Position numbers and translations under genes: made by a program
Shown here: piece by piece, positions 26,504-35,082 of the stretch
Layout of the letters: each line of letters starts with the position of its first letter
Numbering within the stretch: the stretch's first letter is position 1
The notes under the pieces: model-generated
What the model was told of the DNA's origin: nothing
What the model saw: only the letters and a program-made list of their open reading frames with translations
Database searches by the model: none
DNA from: Mycolicibacterium sphagni
GTDB lineage: Bacteria; Actinomycetota; Actinomycetes; Mycobacteriales; Mycobacteriaceae
NCBI RefSeq assembly: GCF_013337765.1
Contig: NZ_VBSB01000036.1
Coordinates: forward strand, 62,001 to 126,000
Reading direction: 5' to 3'
Length of the DNA stretch: 64,000 nt

Positions 26504-27496
26504 CTAGAGTTCCCTGCACTCCTCGGCGATGAGGGCGCGGTGCTCGGCGGCACCGCCCAGCATCAGCTCTCCGGATTTGGCGCGCTTGAGCGCGAATTGG
26601 ACGTCGTTCTCCCACGTGAAGCCCATGGCCCCGAAGAGTTGTAGACCGTGGCGGAACACCACCGACTGACAATCGCCTGCGGCGGCCTTCGCCATCGATG
26701 CCGCCAGCCGCCGGCGCGGGTCGTCGGCGCTGATCGTCAACGCGGCGAAGTAGGCCAAGGCGCGGGCCCGTTCGATCGCGACGTGCATGTCGACCGCCTT
26801 GTGCTGCACGGCCTGGAAGGAGCCGATCGGCACGCCGAACTGGTGACGGTCGCGCACGTGTTGCAAAGCCAGGTCGAGAATGCGCTGGCACGCACCGACC
26901 GTCGTGATGGCCAGTCCGGTCAGCGCGATATGACGGGCCCGCTCGGGATCGGAGTGGACGCGGTCGTCGTCGGACACGTGCACGCCGGGGAAGGTCACGT
27001 CGGCGATGTGCAGCACCGGGTCGAACACCGGGATGCGCGTGATCGTCGCGGCGGCGGCCTCGACGAGGAACACCCCGCCATCGGTCACCACGGCGAGCTT
27101 CTGCGCCCGGTCGGCGTCCAGGACGTACCGGGCCGTGCCGGACAGCACCCACCCGTCGGCATCCCGGTACGCGGTGACTCCGGTGAACACCGCAGCGCCC
27201 GCCTGTTGCGGGTCATAGCGGTCGCCGGCCAACGGTGCGAATTGCGTGAGGGTGGCCAGGAACGGGGTCGGGTCCGTCGCGCGGCCGAACTCCTCGAGCA
27301 CGATCGCCAGCTCGACGGCGTTCTCGGGCTCGGCCAATTCGGTCCAACCCGCTTCGACGTAGGAGTCCCACAACGGGCCCGGGTCGACGCCGTCCTCGGC
27401 GATCCCGCGGATCAGCGACGCGGGGCATTGCTTGGCCACCGCGTCGCGCACGGTGTCCTGCCACAACCGCTGATCAGCGTCGAATTCCAATAGCAC
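26504..27496 (-). CDS. acyl-CoA dehydrogenase, smaller subunit of a FadE pair
   Basis: 330 residues, shorter than a homotetrameric acyl-CoA dehydrogenase (about 380-400). The C-terminal helical domain keeps Arg-Asp-Arg-His-Gln-Phe-Gly-x-Pro-Ile-Gly-Ser-Phe-Gln (FAD-contacting) and Leu-Phe-Gly-Ala-Met-Gly-Phe-Thr-Trp-Glu. The middle domain is reduced and lacks the usual Thr-Glu-Pro loop. Together with the adjoining gene it likely forms a heteromeric dehydrogenase. It is first in its operon, divergent from the amidohydrolase operon. Confidence 0.88.
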   Translation of the reverse strand: MLLEFDADQRLWQDTVRDAVAKQCPASLIRGIAEDGVDPGPLWDSYVEAGWTELAEPENAVELAIVLEEFGRATDPTPFLATLTQFAPLAGDRYDPQQAGAAVFTGVTAYRDADGWVLSGTARYVLDADRAQKLAVVTDGGVFLVEAAAATITRIPVFDPVLHIADVTFPGVHVSDDDRVHSDPERARHIALTGLAITTVGACQRILDLALQHVRDRHQFGVPIGSFQAVQHKAVDMHVAIERARALAYFAALTISADDPRRRLAASMAKAAAGDCQSVVFRHGLQLFGAMGFTWENDVQFALKRAKSGELMLGGAAEHRALIAEECREL

Positions 27497-27531
27497 CCGC
27501 TGCCTCCTGCCTGGACCGGACCGGCCCGAAT

Positions 27532-27546
27532 GGAAATCTAATTCTC
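27532..27546. promoter_or_regulatory. weak operator-like site of the FadE-pair operon
   Basis: GGAAATCTAATTCTC matches GAGAANNNNNTTCTC with two mismatches in the left arm, 36 bases upstream of the FadE start at 27496. A separate inverted repeat, GAATGGA/TCCATTC, surrounds it. Confidence 0.35.
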
Positions 27547-27657
27547 CATTCGTGCGTCACTGGTTCTCCCTAGACGGTATCGCACTCTACCGGCTGATTT
27601 GCTTGCTGCCTACGGCCGGGTGAGGCAGAGTGGTAATGACGTTCTACTTTCAATCGC

Positions 27658-27672
27658 GAGAACATTATTCTT
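27658..27672. promoter_or_regulatory. candidate operator of the amidohydrolase operon
   Basis: GAGAACATTATTCTT matches GAGAANNNNNTTCTC except for the last base. It ends 53 bases upstream of the GTG at 27726. Confidence 0.5.
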
Positions 27673-27725
27673 GCCCTTGAAGAACTTGGATTTACACTAG
27701 GACAGACACCCGGAAGGTGGGTTTG

Positions 27726-28817
27726 GTGATAGAGCACCGCGACGGGAGGACGACTCCCGTGATCGACGCGAGCGTGCACATCTTCTTCGGGTCGACCCCC
27801 GAGTTGCGCGGCGTGATGCGGGAACCGTTCAAGAGCCGCGGCTTCCCCGACTACGAGATGGACTGGTACGGCGCCCCGGGCGGCGAGTACCTCAAAGAAG
27901 CGCGCGGGCCCGACGGCCAGTACCCCGGCTCCGACCCGGCCATCGTCGCCCAGCACCTGTTCGCCGATCGCGGCGTCGACGTCGCCGTCCTGCACCCGAT
28001 GGGCCGCGGCATCATGCCCGACCGGCACCTGGGCACCGCGATCCTGGCCGCCCACAACGAGATGCTGATCTCACGCTGGCTGGATCATCCCGAATTCGGC
28101 GAGCGCTTCCGCGGCACCATTCGGGTCAACCCCGACGACATCCGCGGTGCGCTACGCGAGATCGACAAGTACAAGGACCACCCCCGCGTCGTGCAGATCG
28201 GCATCCCGCTGCAGTCCCGCGAGCTGTACGGCAAGCCGCAGTTCTGGGACTTGTGGCAGGCGGCGGTCGACGCCGGTCTACCGGTGGCCACCCACATCGA
28301 AACCGGTGAGGGCATCGCGTTCCCGCCGACCCCGTCCGGACACACCAGGACCTTCGAGCAGTACCTGGGCTTCATGTCGCTGAACTACATCTATCACCTG
28401 ATGAACCTGATCGCCGAGGGCGTGTTCGAGCGCTGGCCGGACCTCAAGTTCGTCTTCGCCGACGGCGCCGGCGACTTGATGACACCGTTCATGTGGCGGA
28501 TGGACTGCTTCGGCCGCCCGCACCTGGAGCAGACGCCGTGGGCGCCGAAGATGCCCAGCGACTACCTGCCCGGGCACGTCCACTTCATCCACAACAGCCT
28601 CGACGGACCGGGTGACGCCGATTTCGCCGACCAGTGGCTGTCCTTCACCGGCAAGGAGGACATGGTGATGTTCGGCTCCAGCTATCCGCACTGGCATAGC
28701 ACCGACATCCACGCCCTGCCCGCCGCATGGACGGCCGAGCAGCGCGAAAAAGTCTGCTGGCGCAACGCCGCGCAGCTCTACGGCATAGACATTCCTGCCG
28801 GCGTGACCGCACAGTAG
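27726..28817 (+). CDS. amidohydrolase-2 (COG2159/ACMSD-like) protein
   Basis: 363 residues from GTG 27726, 8 bases after GGAAGG; an in-frame GTG at 27717 sits on that site itself. Metal-dependent TIM-barrel pattern: Asp-Ala-Ser-Val-His near the N-terminus, Val-Ala-Thr-His-Ile-Glu in the middle, Phe-Ala-Asp-Gly-Ala-Gly then Trp-Arg-Met-Asp, and Phe-Gly-Ser-Ser-Tyr-Pro-His. Family members are decarboxylases or hydrolases of carbon-carbon bonds in ring-cleavage products. First gene of the long plus-strand operon, followed by a paralogue; substrate unknown. Confidence 0.83.
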   Translation: MIEHRDGRTTPVIDASVHIFFGSTPELRGVMREPFKSRGFPDYEMDWYGAPGGEYLKEARGPDGQYPGSDPAIVAQHLFADRGVDVAVLHPMGRGIMPDRHLGTAILAAHNEMLISRWLDHPEFGERFRGTIRVNPDDIRGALREIDKYKDHPRVVQIGIPLQSRELYGKPQFWDLWQAAVDAGLPVATHIETGEGIAFPPTPSGHTRTFEQYLGFMSLNYIYHLMNLIAEGVFERWPDLKFVFADGAGDLMTPFMWRMDCFGRPHLEQTPWAPKMPSDYLPGHVHFIHNSLDGPGDADFADQWLSFTGKEDMVMFGSSYPHWHSTDIHALPAAWTAEQREKVCWRNAAQLYGIDIPAGVTAQ

Positions 28818-28839
28818 ACGTGAGCTAAGGAGACCCCCG

Positions 28840-29985
28840 ATGACTCTGACCCATAGCCAAGAGCGAGTCGCTCCCGCCGAACGCGTCGCGGTCCGGTGCG
28901 TCGACTCAGACGTCCACCCGGTACCCAAGCGTGGCGTGCTGCAGGAGTACATCCCTGAGCCGATTCGCACCAAGTACTTCAAGAACCACCGGGTCGGCGA
29001 GACGATCTACTACGACTCCCCCGACTATGCGCACGCCTACGCGATGCGCGTCGACTCCTTCCCCGACGACGGCGAGTTCGCCTGCAGCGACCCCGACATG
29101 GCGCTTCGGCAGGCGGTCATGGAGGCCGGCGCCGACATCTGCATCCTCGAGCCCGCGCACGCCCCCTGCCGGATACCCGAAGCCACGGCGGCACTGTCCT
29201 ACGCGCACAACACCTGGCAAGCCGAGCATTGGCTGGACAGCAAGACCAACTGGCACGAGCGTTGGCGCGGGTCGATCTGCATCGCTATCGAAGACCCCGA
29301 GGGCGGGGCCCGCGAGATCGAGAAGTGGGCCGAGCACCCGTATATGGCCCAGGTCATGATCAAGGCCGAGCCTCGGCCGTCGTGGGGCGACCCGAAATAC
29401 GACCCGATCTGGGCGGCCGCGACCAAGATCGACAAGCCGGTGAGCTGCCATCTGTCGCGCGGGTTCTTCGAGACGCTGCCGATCCCGCCGGTGGGCTTCC
29501 CGAGCTACAACCACGACTTCATGGTCAGCTACTCGCTACTCGCCGCGAACCAAGTCATGAGCATGATCTTCGACGGTCTCTTCGACCGCTTCCCCACCCT
29601 GCGGATTGTGTTCGTGGAGCACGCCTTCAGCTGGATCCTGCCGCTGATGTGGCGGATGGATGCCATCTACGAGGCCCGCAAGCCCTGGATGGACATCAAG
29701 CGCAAGCCCAGTGAGTACGTCAAGGACCACATCAAGTGGACCACTCAGCCGCTGGACTACCCCGAGGACAAGACCGAACTGCTGCGGGCCTTCGAGTGGA
29801 TGGAATGCGAGAAGATCCTGCTGTTCTCCTCGGATTACCCGCACTGGACCTATGACGATCCGCGCTGGCTGGTCAAGCATCTGCCCGAGCACGCCCGCGA
29901 AGCGGTGATGTTCCGCAACGGCATCGAGACGTACGGCCTGCCGGATACCGTGCCGGCCCTCGAGGGTCAGACGCGGGTCTTCTGA
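28840..29985 (+). CDS. amidohydrolase-2 (COG2159) protein, second copy
   Basis: 381 residues from ATG 28840 with TAAGGAG upstream. Same barrel family as its neighbour: Asp-Ser-Asp-Val-His-Pro-Val-Pro at the start, Ser-Cys-His-Leu-Ser, Phe-Val-Glu-His-Ala-Phe-Ser-Trp then Leu-Met-Trp-Arg-Met-Asp, and Phe-Ser-Ser-Asp-Tyr-Pro-His-Trp near the end. The two copies are clearly diverged, so they may form a hetero-oligomer or serve successive steps. Followed after five bases by a Rieske protein. Confidence 0.85.
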   Translation: MTLTHSQERVAPAERVAVRCVDSDVHPVPKRGVLQEYIPEPIRTKYFKNHRVGETIYYDSPDYAHAYAMRVDSFPDDGEFACSDPDMALRQAVMEAGADICILEPAHAPCRIPEATAALSYAHNTWQAEHWLDSKTNWHERWRGSICIAIEDPEGGAREIEKWAEHPYMAQVMIKAEPRPSWGDPKYDPIWAAATKIDKPVSCHLSRGFFETLPIPPVGFPSYNHDFMVSYSLLAANQVMSMIFDGLFDRFPTLRIVFVEHAFSWILPLMWRMDAIYEARKPWMDIKRKPSEYVKDHIKWTTQPLDYPEDKTELLRAFEWMECEKILLFSSDYPHWTYDDPRWLVKHLPEHAREAVMFRNGIETYGLPDTVPALEGQTRVF

Positions 29986-29990
29986 ACGAC

Positions 29991-30383
29991 ATGACTGAAG
30001 CGAAGAAGCAGCCCCGCCTGGCGCAGGGCCGGGAGCACGTGGTCGCGACCGTTGACGAAATCCCGCCCGGCACACACAAACTGGTCCCGATCGGCCGGCA
30101 CGGAGTCGGTGTGTACAACGTGAACGGCACGTTCTACGCCATCGCGAACTACTGTCCGCACGAGGGTGGTCCGCTGTGTTCGGGACGCCCGCGCGGCCGC
30201 AATATCGTCGACGAGAACGTCCCCGGTGACGCGGTGATGGTGCGCGACATGGAATTCATCTACTGCCCGTGGCACCAATGGGGGTTTGAGTTGGCAACAG
30301 GCACCACGGCGGTCAAGCCGGAGTGGAGCATCCGGACCTACCCGGTACGTGTGGTGGGCGACGACGTTCTCGTGACGGCATGA
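29991..30383 (+). CDS. Rieske [2Fe-2S] ferredoxin-like protein
   Basis: 130 residues. Cluster ligands Cys 55/His 57 and Cys 92/His 95 are in Cys-Pro-His and Cys-Pro-Trp-His motifs. The 34-residue gap between them is longer than the usual 15-17, due to an Arg/Val-rich insertion. No catalytic iron domain is present, so it is an electron carrier rather than an oxygenase. It could feed the Rieske oxygenase at 48110 or a hydrolase-linked step in this operon. Its stop overlaps the next start (ATGA). Confidence 0.87.
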   Translation: MTEAKKQPRLAQGREHVVATVDEIPPGTHKLVPIGRHGVGVYNVNGTFYAIANYCPHEGGPLCSGRPRGRNIVDENVPGDAVMVRDMEFIYCPWHQWGFELATGTTAVKPEWSIRTYPVRVVGDDVLVTA

Positions 30384-31288
30384 GCAGCGCGGTTGCCGCC
30401 GCTGCGCAGCTGCGCGACGGCGAACAGGTTCTCGAGATCAACGGCGGTAACGTCGTGTACGAAATCCTGGGTGAAACCGGCGATTACATCGCCCTGACCC
30501 CAGGTGGCCGGTACAGCAAGGACATCGAGGGCCTGCGGCCGCTGGCCGAAGAACTGGTCAAGGGCGGCTACCGGGTCCTGCTGTGGGATCGGCCCAACTG
30601 CGGAAAGTCCGACCTGCAGTTCTACGGCCAAAGCGAATCCCACATGCGCGCCGAGACATTGCATGGGTTGATCACCGGCCTCGGTATCGGTCCGTGCGTG
30701 ATCGCCGGCGGCTCCGGCGGCGCCAGGGATTCCATCCTGACGACGATCCTCTACCCCGAGATCGCCACCAACCTGGTGACCTGGAACATCGTCGGCGGGG
30801 TGTACGGCAGTTTCGTGCTTGGCTCCTACTACCTGGTGCCGAGCATCCTGGCGGTTCGCGGCCTGGGCATCAAAGGCCTTCTGCAGGTGGACGAGTGGAA
30901 AGAGCGCATCGCCGAGAACGCGGTCAACAAGGACCGGATCCTGGCCATGGACGCCGACGAGTTCCTCCGGGTCATGCTGCGCTGGCTCAACGCGTTCGTT
31001 CCCAAACCAGGCCAGGCGATCCCCGGCGTCGACGACGAGTTCTTCGGCGATATCAAGGTGCCCACCCTCATCATTCGCGGCGGCGAGAACGACTGGGACC
31101 ACCCCAAGCGCACGTCGCTCGAGGTGAACTGCCTGATCAAGGGCTCCACATTGATCGACCCGCCGTGGCCGGAGGACGCCTGGGAGCGCGCCGGCGAGGA
31201 CCGGGCATCCGGGAAGGTCAAGCGGTTCAACATGTTCGACACCTGGGTGCAGGCCGCCCCGGCCATTCTGGACTTCCTCGGCCGATGA
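30380..31288 (+). CDS. alpha/beta hydrolase
   Basis: 302 residues from ATG 30380. Nucleophile elbow Gly-Gly-Ser-Gly-Gly (Ser 112), an oxyanion-strand region around Leu-Thr-Pro-Gly-Gly-Arg and the Arg-Pro-Asn-Cys-Gly-Lys-Ser loop point to the meta-cleavage-product hydrolase or epoxide-hydrolase branch. Likely cytoplasmic. In this operon it could cleave a dicarbonyl or ester intermediate; the specific reaction is unknown. Confidence 0.85.
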   Translation: MSSAVAAAAQLRDGEQVLEINGGNVVYEILGETGDYIALTPGGRYSKDIEGLRPLAEELVKGGYRVLLWDRPNCGKSDLQFYGQSESHMRAETLHGLITGLGIGPCVIAGGSGGARDSILTTILYPEIATNLVTWNIVGGVYGSFVLGSYYLVPSILAVRGLGIKGLLQVDEWKERIAENAVNKDRILAMDADEFLRVMLRWLNAFVPKPGQAIPGVDDEFFGDIKVPTLIIRGGENDWDHPKRTSLEVNCLIKGSTLIDPPWPEDAWERAGEDRASGKVKRFNMFDTWVQAAPAILDFLGR

Positions 31289-31302
31289 ACGACCGGTTCG
31301 GA

Positions 31303-31785
31303 TCAGACCATGCGGATGTGAATCTCGCAGTTGGTCGAGGCCTCCAGCGCGGTGTGCACCCGGCTCTCCGGGATCCGCGTCATATCGTCCTTGCGCAACG
31401 TCACGACGATGATGTCGTAGCCGTCGTCACCGGGGGTTCGGTCGATCTGGCCGCGCAATCCGAAACCGGCAAGGACACCGTGCGCGTCCTCGTCGGTCCC
31501 ACGGCTGACATAGGTCACCACACCGGTGGCCGGCGCCGTGCCGAATGCCTTGGCACACAGGGTGATCGCGCTGTGCTTGAGCCCGTCAGGGTCGGCGGGG
31601 TCGGTGTTGCTGATCAGCAGCTCGGCTTCCCGGCGACCACGCGGCATCGCCGCCAGGTTGTTGTCGACCACCGTCACGCCATCCTGCTCGGCGAGCGTGC
31701 GCAACGCCGCAACGCCGTCGGCGAGCTGCGCCGGCGTCAGCTCACCGGACGGGTCGACGTCGACACGAACCACAGCCGTTCTCAT
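31303..31785 (-). CDS. conserved-looking small protein, opposite to the surrounding operon
   Basis: 160 residues from ATG 31785. Codon use is typical of the genome on this strand (G/C at third positions) and the gene fits exactly between the hydrolase stop at 31288 and the NuoF-like start at 31839. I recognise no domain; it looks like a soluble alpha/beta protein with several Asp-Pro and Arg-Gly loops. It has only a weak ribosome-binding site. It breaks an otherwise continuous plus-strand operon. Confidence 0.7.
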   Translation of the reverse strand: MRTAVVRVDVDPSGELTPAQLADGVAALRTLAEQDGVTVVDNNLAAMPRGRREAELLISNTDPADPDGLKHSAITLCAKAFGTAPATGVVTYVSRGTDEDAHGVLAGFGLRGQIDRTPGDDGYDIIVVTLRKDDMTRIPESRVHTALEASTNCEIHIRMV

Positions 31786-31838
31786 GCGCCTCAGCCTAGC
31801 GACCACATGCCGAGCGCCCGAACCAGAAGAGGTGACCG

Positions 31839-33146
31839 ATGAACGCGACCGCACCCGCGGGCACGGCTTTGACCGTCGCCACCGCGCCCGGCTGCACACC
31901 CCGCTTGTTGCGGCTGCCCGCGACGGTGGAAACGCACAGCGCGTACGTCTCCGCCGGCGGCTACGAGCTGCTCGAGAATGTCGAATCGCTGCTCGCCGAG
32001 GTGGAGAACTCCGGTGTACTGGGCCGCGGCGGCGCCGCGTTCCCGCTGGCGGTCAAGCTGCGGACCGTTCGCGCCGCGCACACCCGGGGCCACGAAACGG
32101 TGGTGCTCGCCAACGGCGAGGAGGGCGAGCCGGCTTCGGTGAAGGACCGCTGGCTGCTGCGTCACCGCCCGCACCTGGTGCTCGACGGCGTGCGACTGGC
32201 CGCGCGGCTGGTCGGTGCAACTCGCGCCTATGTCTACGTGTCCGATTCGGAGGCCGCCCGCACCATCGACTCCGCACTCGGCGAGGTCGGCTTCGATACG
32301 TTTGGCGGCCTGGATATTTCGATCGTGACCGTGGAACCCGGTTACGTGGCCGGTGAGGAGACCGCGGCAGTGCGGGCCATCAACGGCGGCCCGGCCAAAC
32401 CGACCGACAAACCGCCGCGGCCGTTCCAGCACGGTGTCGCCGGGCATCCCACCCTCGTCAGCAACGTCGAAACCCTGGCGAATTTGCCGTATGTGCAGAG
32501 CCACGGCGGGGCGGCCTTCCGGTCGGCAGGCACGGCGGCGTCGCCGGGCACGTTCCTGATGACGATCACCGGTGCGGGCCGCCCACCCGCGCTCTACGAA
32601 GTCCCGCACGGCCTGCCGTTCGCCGATCTGCTTGCACTCCACGGTGTTTCGCCGGACTCCGTCCAGGGCGCGCTGATGGGCGGGTACTTCGCCGGACTGC
32701 TGAACCGCGACGTGCTCGGCACCACTCTCGACCACGAGACGTTCCGCCAGCTGGGTTGCGGCCTGGGTTGCGGTGCGATCGCGCTCCTGACCGACGATTG
32801 CCCGGTGGCGGTGGCCGCGTCGGTGCTGGCCTACTTCGACCGCGAAAATGCCGGGCAGTGCGGGTCGTGCTTCAACGGCACGGCGGCGATGGCCGCGGTC
32901 GCCGGCGCGCTGCGCGACGGCGTGGCGACGGCCGAAGACGTGGCCCGCCTGCAGCGTTGGTCAGTCGTGCTTCGTGGCCGGGGCGCCTGCGCCACGCTGG
33001 ACGGGGCGGCCAACGTCGCGGCCAGCTTGCTCAAGCACTTCCCCGAGATGGTCGAACAGCACGTGGCCGGTGCCTGCGATCCCTGCCGATCGGCCGCGTT
33101 CAGCGCCCAGCGGCCCTACGAGGTGGAGGCGGTGACCCAGCGATGA
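31839..33146 (+). CDS. NuoF-like flavoprotein (NADH:ferredoxin-type reductase)
   Basis: 435 residues, ATG with AGAAGAGG upstream. FMN/NADH-site motif Gly-Arg-Gly-Gly-Ala-Ala-Phe-Pro (62-69), Asn-Gly-Glu-Glu-Gly-Glu-Pro (92-98), and Glu-Glu-Thr-Ala-Ala (173-177). The 4Fe-4S region has Cys 341, Cys 344 and Cys 384, but the third ligand position is Gly 347; an extra Cys 413-x2-Cys 416 lies near the C-terminus. No other complex I genes are present. A ferredoxin gene overlaps its 3' end, so it probably moves electrons from NAD(P)H to that ferredoxin and on to P450s or oxygenases. Confidence 0.83.
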   Translation: MNATAPAGTALTVATAPGCTPRLLRLPATVETHSAYVSAGGYELLENVESLLAEVENSGVLGRGGAAFPLAVKLRTVRAAHTRGHETVVLANGEEGEPASVKDRWLLRHRPHLVLDGVRLAARLVGATRAYVYVSDSEAARTIDSALGEVGFDTFGGLDISIVTVEPGYVAGEETAAVRAINGGPAKPTDKPPRPFQHGVAGHPTLVSNVETLANLPYVQSHGGAAFRSAGTAASPGTFLMTITGAGRPPALYEVPHGLPFADLLALHGVSPDSVQGALMGGYFAGLLNRDVLGTTLDHETFRQLGCGLGCGAIALLTDDCPVAVAASVLAYFDRENAGQCGSCFNGTAAMAAVAGALRDGVATAEDVARLQRWSVVLRGRGACATLDGAANVAASLLKHFPEMVEQHVAGACDPCRSAAFSAQRPYEVEAVTQR

Positions 33147-33439
33147 GCGGGAGAATGCGAATCCGGCTGGACCGGACGATCTGCGACGGTTTCGGCGTCT
33201 GCGCCAAACACGCGCCAAAGCACTTCTCGCTCGACGACTGGGGGTATGCGTCCCTGATCGGTGACGGCACCGTCGAGGAGGCCGATCGCGACGATGTGTT
33301 GCGCGCTCTGTTCGACTGTCCGGTGCACGCGATCGTGGAGATCGGCGACAACGAATTCGACGGCGAGGCACGACCGGGCCCGGCCGCGGCGACCGAAGAG
33401 GCTCCGGTCTTCGAGGCCCGCTGGGGCTACGCCCAGTGA
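33143..33439 (+). CDS. 3Fe-4S ferredoxin
   Basis: 98 residues from ATG 33143 (ATGA overlap). Cluster ligands Cys 14, Cys 20 and Cys 59 with Phe at 17 (Cys-x2-Phe-x2-Cys), so a 3Fe-4S cluster is likely. It has a longer acidic C-terminal extension than the ferredoxins at 18758 and 38871. Coupled to the NuoF-like reductase; likely its electron acceptor. Confidence 0.88.
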   Translation: MSGRMRIRLDRTICDGFGVCAKHAPKHFSLDDWGYASLIGDGTVEEADRDDVLRALFDCPVHAIVEIGDNEFDGEARPGPAAATEEAPVFEARWGYAQ

Positions 33440-35082
33440 GCCGCGCTCCCCTGCCGCAGCTCACAGCGGAGAACGAGTTCTTCTGGACCTCCGGTGCCGA
33501 CGGCACGCTGCGCATCCAGGAGTGCCAGGGCTGCACCTCGCTGATCCACCCGCCGCAGCCGGTGTGCCGGTACTGCGGCGGCCATGACCTCAAGGCCCGA
33601 CCGGTCAGCGGCCAGGCGGTGCTCTCGGCGTTCACCGTCAACCAGCGTTTCAGCATTCCCGGGTTACCCGCTCCGTATGTGGTGGCGCAGGTCGCGATCG
33701 CCGAGGACCCGCGAGTCCGGTTGACCACCAACATCATCGACGCCGATCCCGAGGATCTGGAACTGGGCCAGCTCGTCGAGGTCGTCTTCGAACAGAACGA
33801 CGACGTGTACCTGCCGCTGTTCCGTCCGGTGACACCCAAACAGACCGCGGATCTGCCGGCCGACGAGATCGCCCCGCAAGATTTCGCCAAACATGTCCGG
33901 CCACCGCTGACCGCCACCAAGTTCGAGGAACGTTCGGCGATAACGGGTATCGGCGCGTCGCAGCTGGGACGCCGGCTGATGGCCAACCCGCTGGCGCTGA
34001 CCGTCGAGGCATGCGAGGCCGCGGTCGCCGACGCCGGATTGACGTTCGCCGACATCGACGGGCTGTCCACCTACCCGGGCCTGGATATCGCCGGCATGGG
34101 CGAAGGCGGGGTGACCGCACTGGAGGGTGCGCTAGGCCTGCGTCCCACGTGGATCAACGGCGGAATGGACACCTTCGGGCCCGGCGGCTCGATCATCGCG
34201 GCCATGATGGCCATCGCCACCGGTATGGCCAGGCACGTGCTGTGCTTCCGCACCCTGTGGGAGTCGACGTTCCAGGAGTTGCTCAAGCAGGGCAAGATGG
34301 CTCCGCCCGGCGGGCTGCGCACCACCAGCTGGCAGATGCCGTTCGGCGCCACATCGGCCGCACACACGTTGGCGCTCAACGCTCAACGCCACTTCGCGCG
34401 CTACGGCACCACCCGCGAGACGCTGGGCTGGATCGCGCTCAACCAGCGGGCCAACGCCGCGCTGAACCCCACCGCGATCTACCGCGACCCGATGACGATG
34501 GACGACTACCTGTCGGCGCGACCGATCACCACACCATTCGGGCTCTACGACTGCGACGTCCCCTGCGACGGCGCGGTGGCGGTGATCGTCTCGGCGGTGG
34601 AGACCGCGCGCGACCTGCCCAAGGCGCCGGTGCTGTTCGAGGCCGTAGGCACACAGATCATCGAGCGCACCGACTGGGATCAGACGACGCTGACTCACGA
34701 ACCGCAGGTGCTCGGCCAGTCGGCGCATATGTGGACCCGAACATCGTTACGCCCCAGCGATGTCGACGTCGCCGAGCTCTACGACGGGTTCTCCTTCAAC
34801 TGCCTGTCGTGGATCGAGGCGCTCGGATTCTGCGGCATCGGCGAGGCCAAGGACTTCCTGGACGGCGGCACCAACATCGCCAGGGACGGGGTGCTTCCGC
34901 TGAACACGCACGGCGGCCAGCTCTCCCACGGCCGCACCCATGGCATGGGCCTGATCCACGAGGCCGTCAGCCAGCTGCGCGGCGAGGCCGGCGACCGCCA
35001 GGTCGAGGGTGCCAAAGTCGCGGTGGCCAGTAGCGGCGGGCTGACGCCGAGCGGGGTGCTGCTGATGCGGGTCGATGACTAG
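33436..35082 (+). CDS. DUF35 zinc-ribbon/OB-fold fused to an SCP2-type thiolase-like domain
   Basis: 548 residues, GTG start overlapping the ferredoxin stop. Residues about 1-135 are a DUF35 module with Cys 30, 33, 44 and 47 as zinc ligands and an OB-fold. Residues about 167-548 are a lipid-transfer thiolase fold. The usual nucleophile Cys is missing (Asn-Gly-Gly-Met-Asp-Thr-Phe-Gly); Tyr 449 in Glu-Leu-Tyr-Asp-Gly-Phe and a His-rich Thr-His-Gly-Gly-Gln-Leu-Ser-His motif are kept. This is the layout of the steroid side-chain retro-aldolase Ltp2 with its ChsH2 DUF35 partner, here in one chain. An aldolase role is therefore inferred. Confidence 0.85.
   Translation: MSRAPLPQLTAENEFFWTSGADGTLRIQECQGCTSLIHPPQPVCRYCGGHDLKARPVSGQAVLSAFTVNQRFSIPGLPAPYVVAQVAIAEDPRVRLTTNIIDADPEDLELGQLVEVVFEQNDDVYLPLFRPVTPKQTADLPADEIAPQDFAKHVRPPLTATKFEERSAITGIGASQLGRRLMANPLALTVEACEAAVADAGLTFADIDGLSTYPGLDIAGMGEGGVTALEGALGLRPTWINGGMDTFGPGGSIIAAMMAIATGMARHVLCFRTLWESTFQELLKQGKMAPPGGLRTTSWQMPFGATSAAHTLALNAQRHFARYGTTRETLGWIALNQRANAALNPTAIYRDPMTMDDYLSARPITTPFGLYDCDVPCDGAVAVIVSAVETARDLPKAPVLFEAVGTQIIERTDWDQTTLTHEPQVLGQSAHMWTRTSLRPSDVDVAELYDGFSFNCLSWIEALGFCGIGEAKDFLDGGTNIARDGVLPLNTHGGQLSHGRTHGMGLIHEAVSQLRGEAGDRQVEGAKVAVASSGGLTPSGVLLMRVDD

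Noticed and set aside
31839..33146. Part of a respiratory complex I operon
   Set aside because: Only a NuoF-like gene is present, with a changed cluster site and a ferredoxin neighbour; no other nuo genes around.
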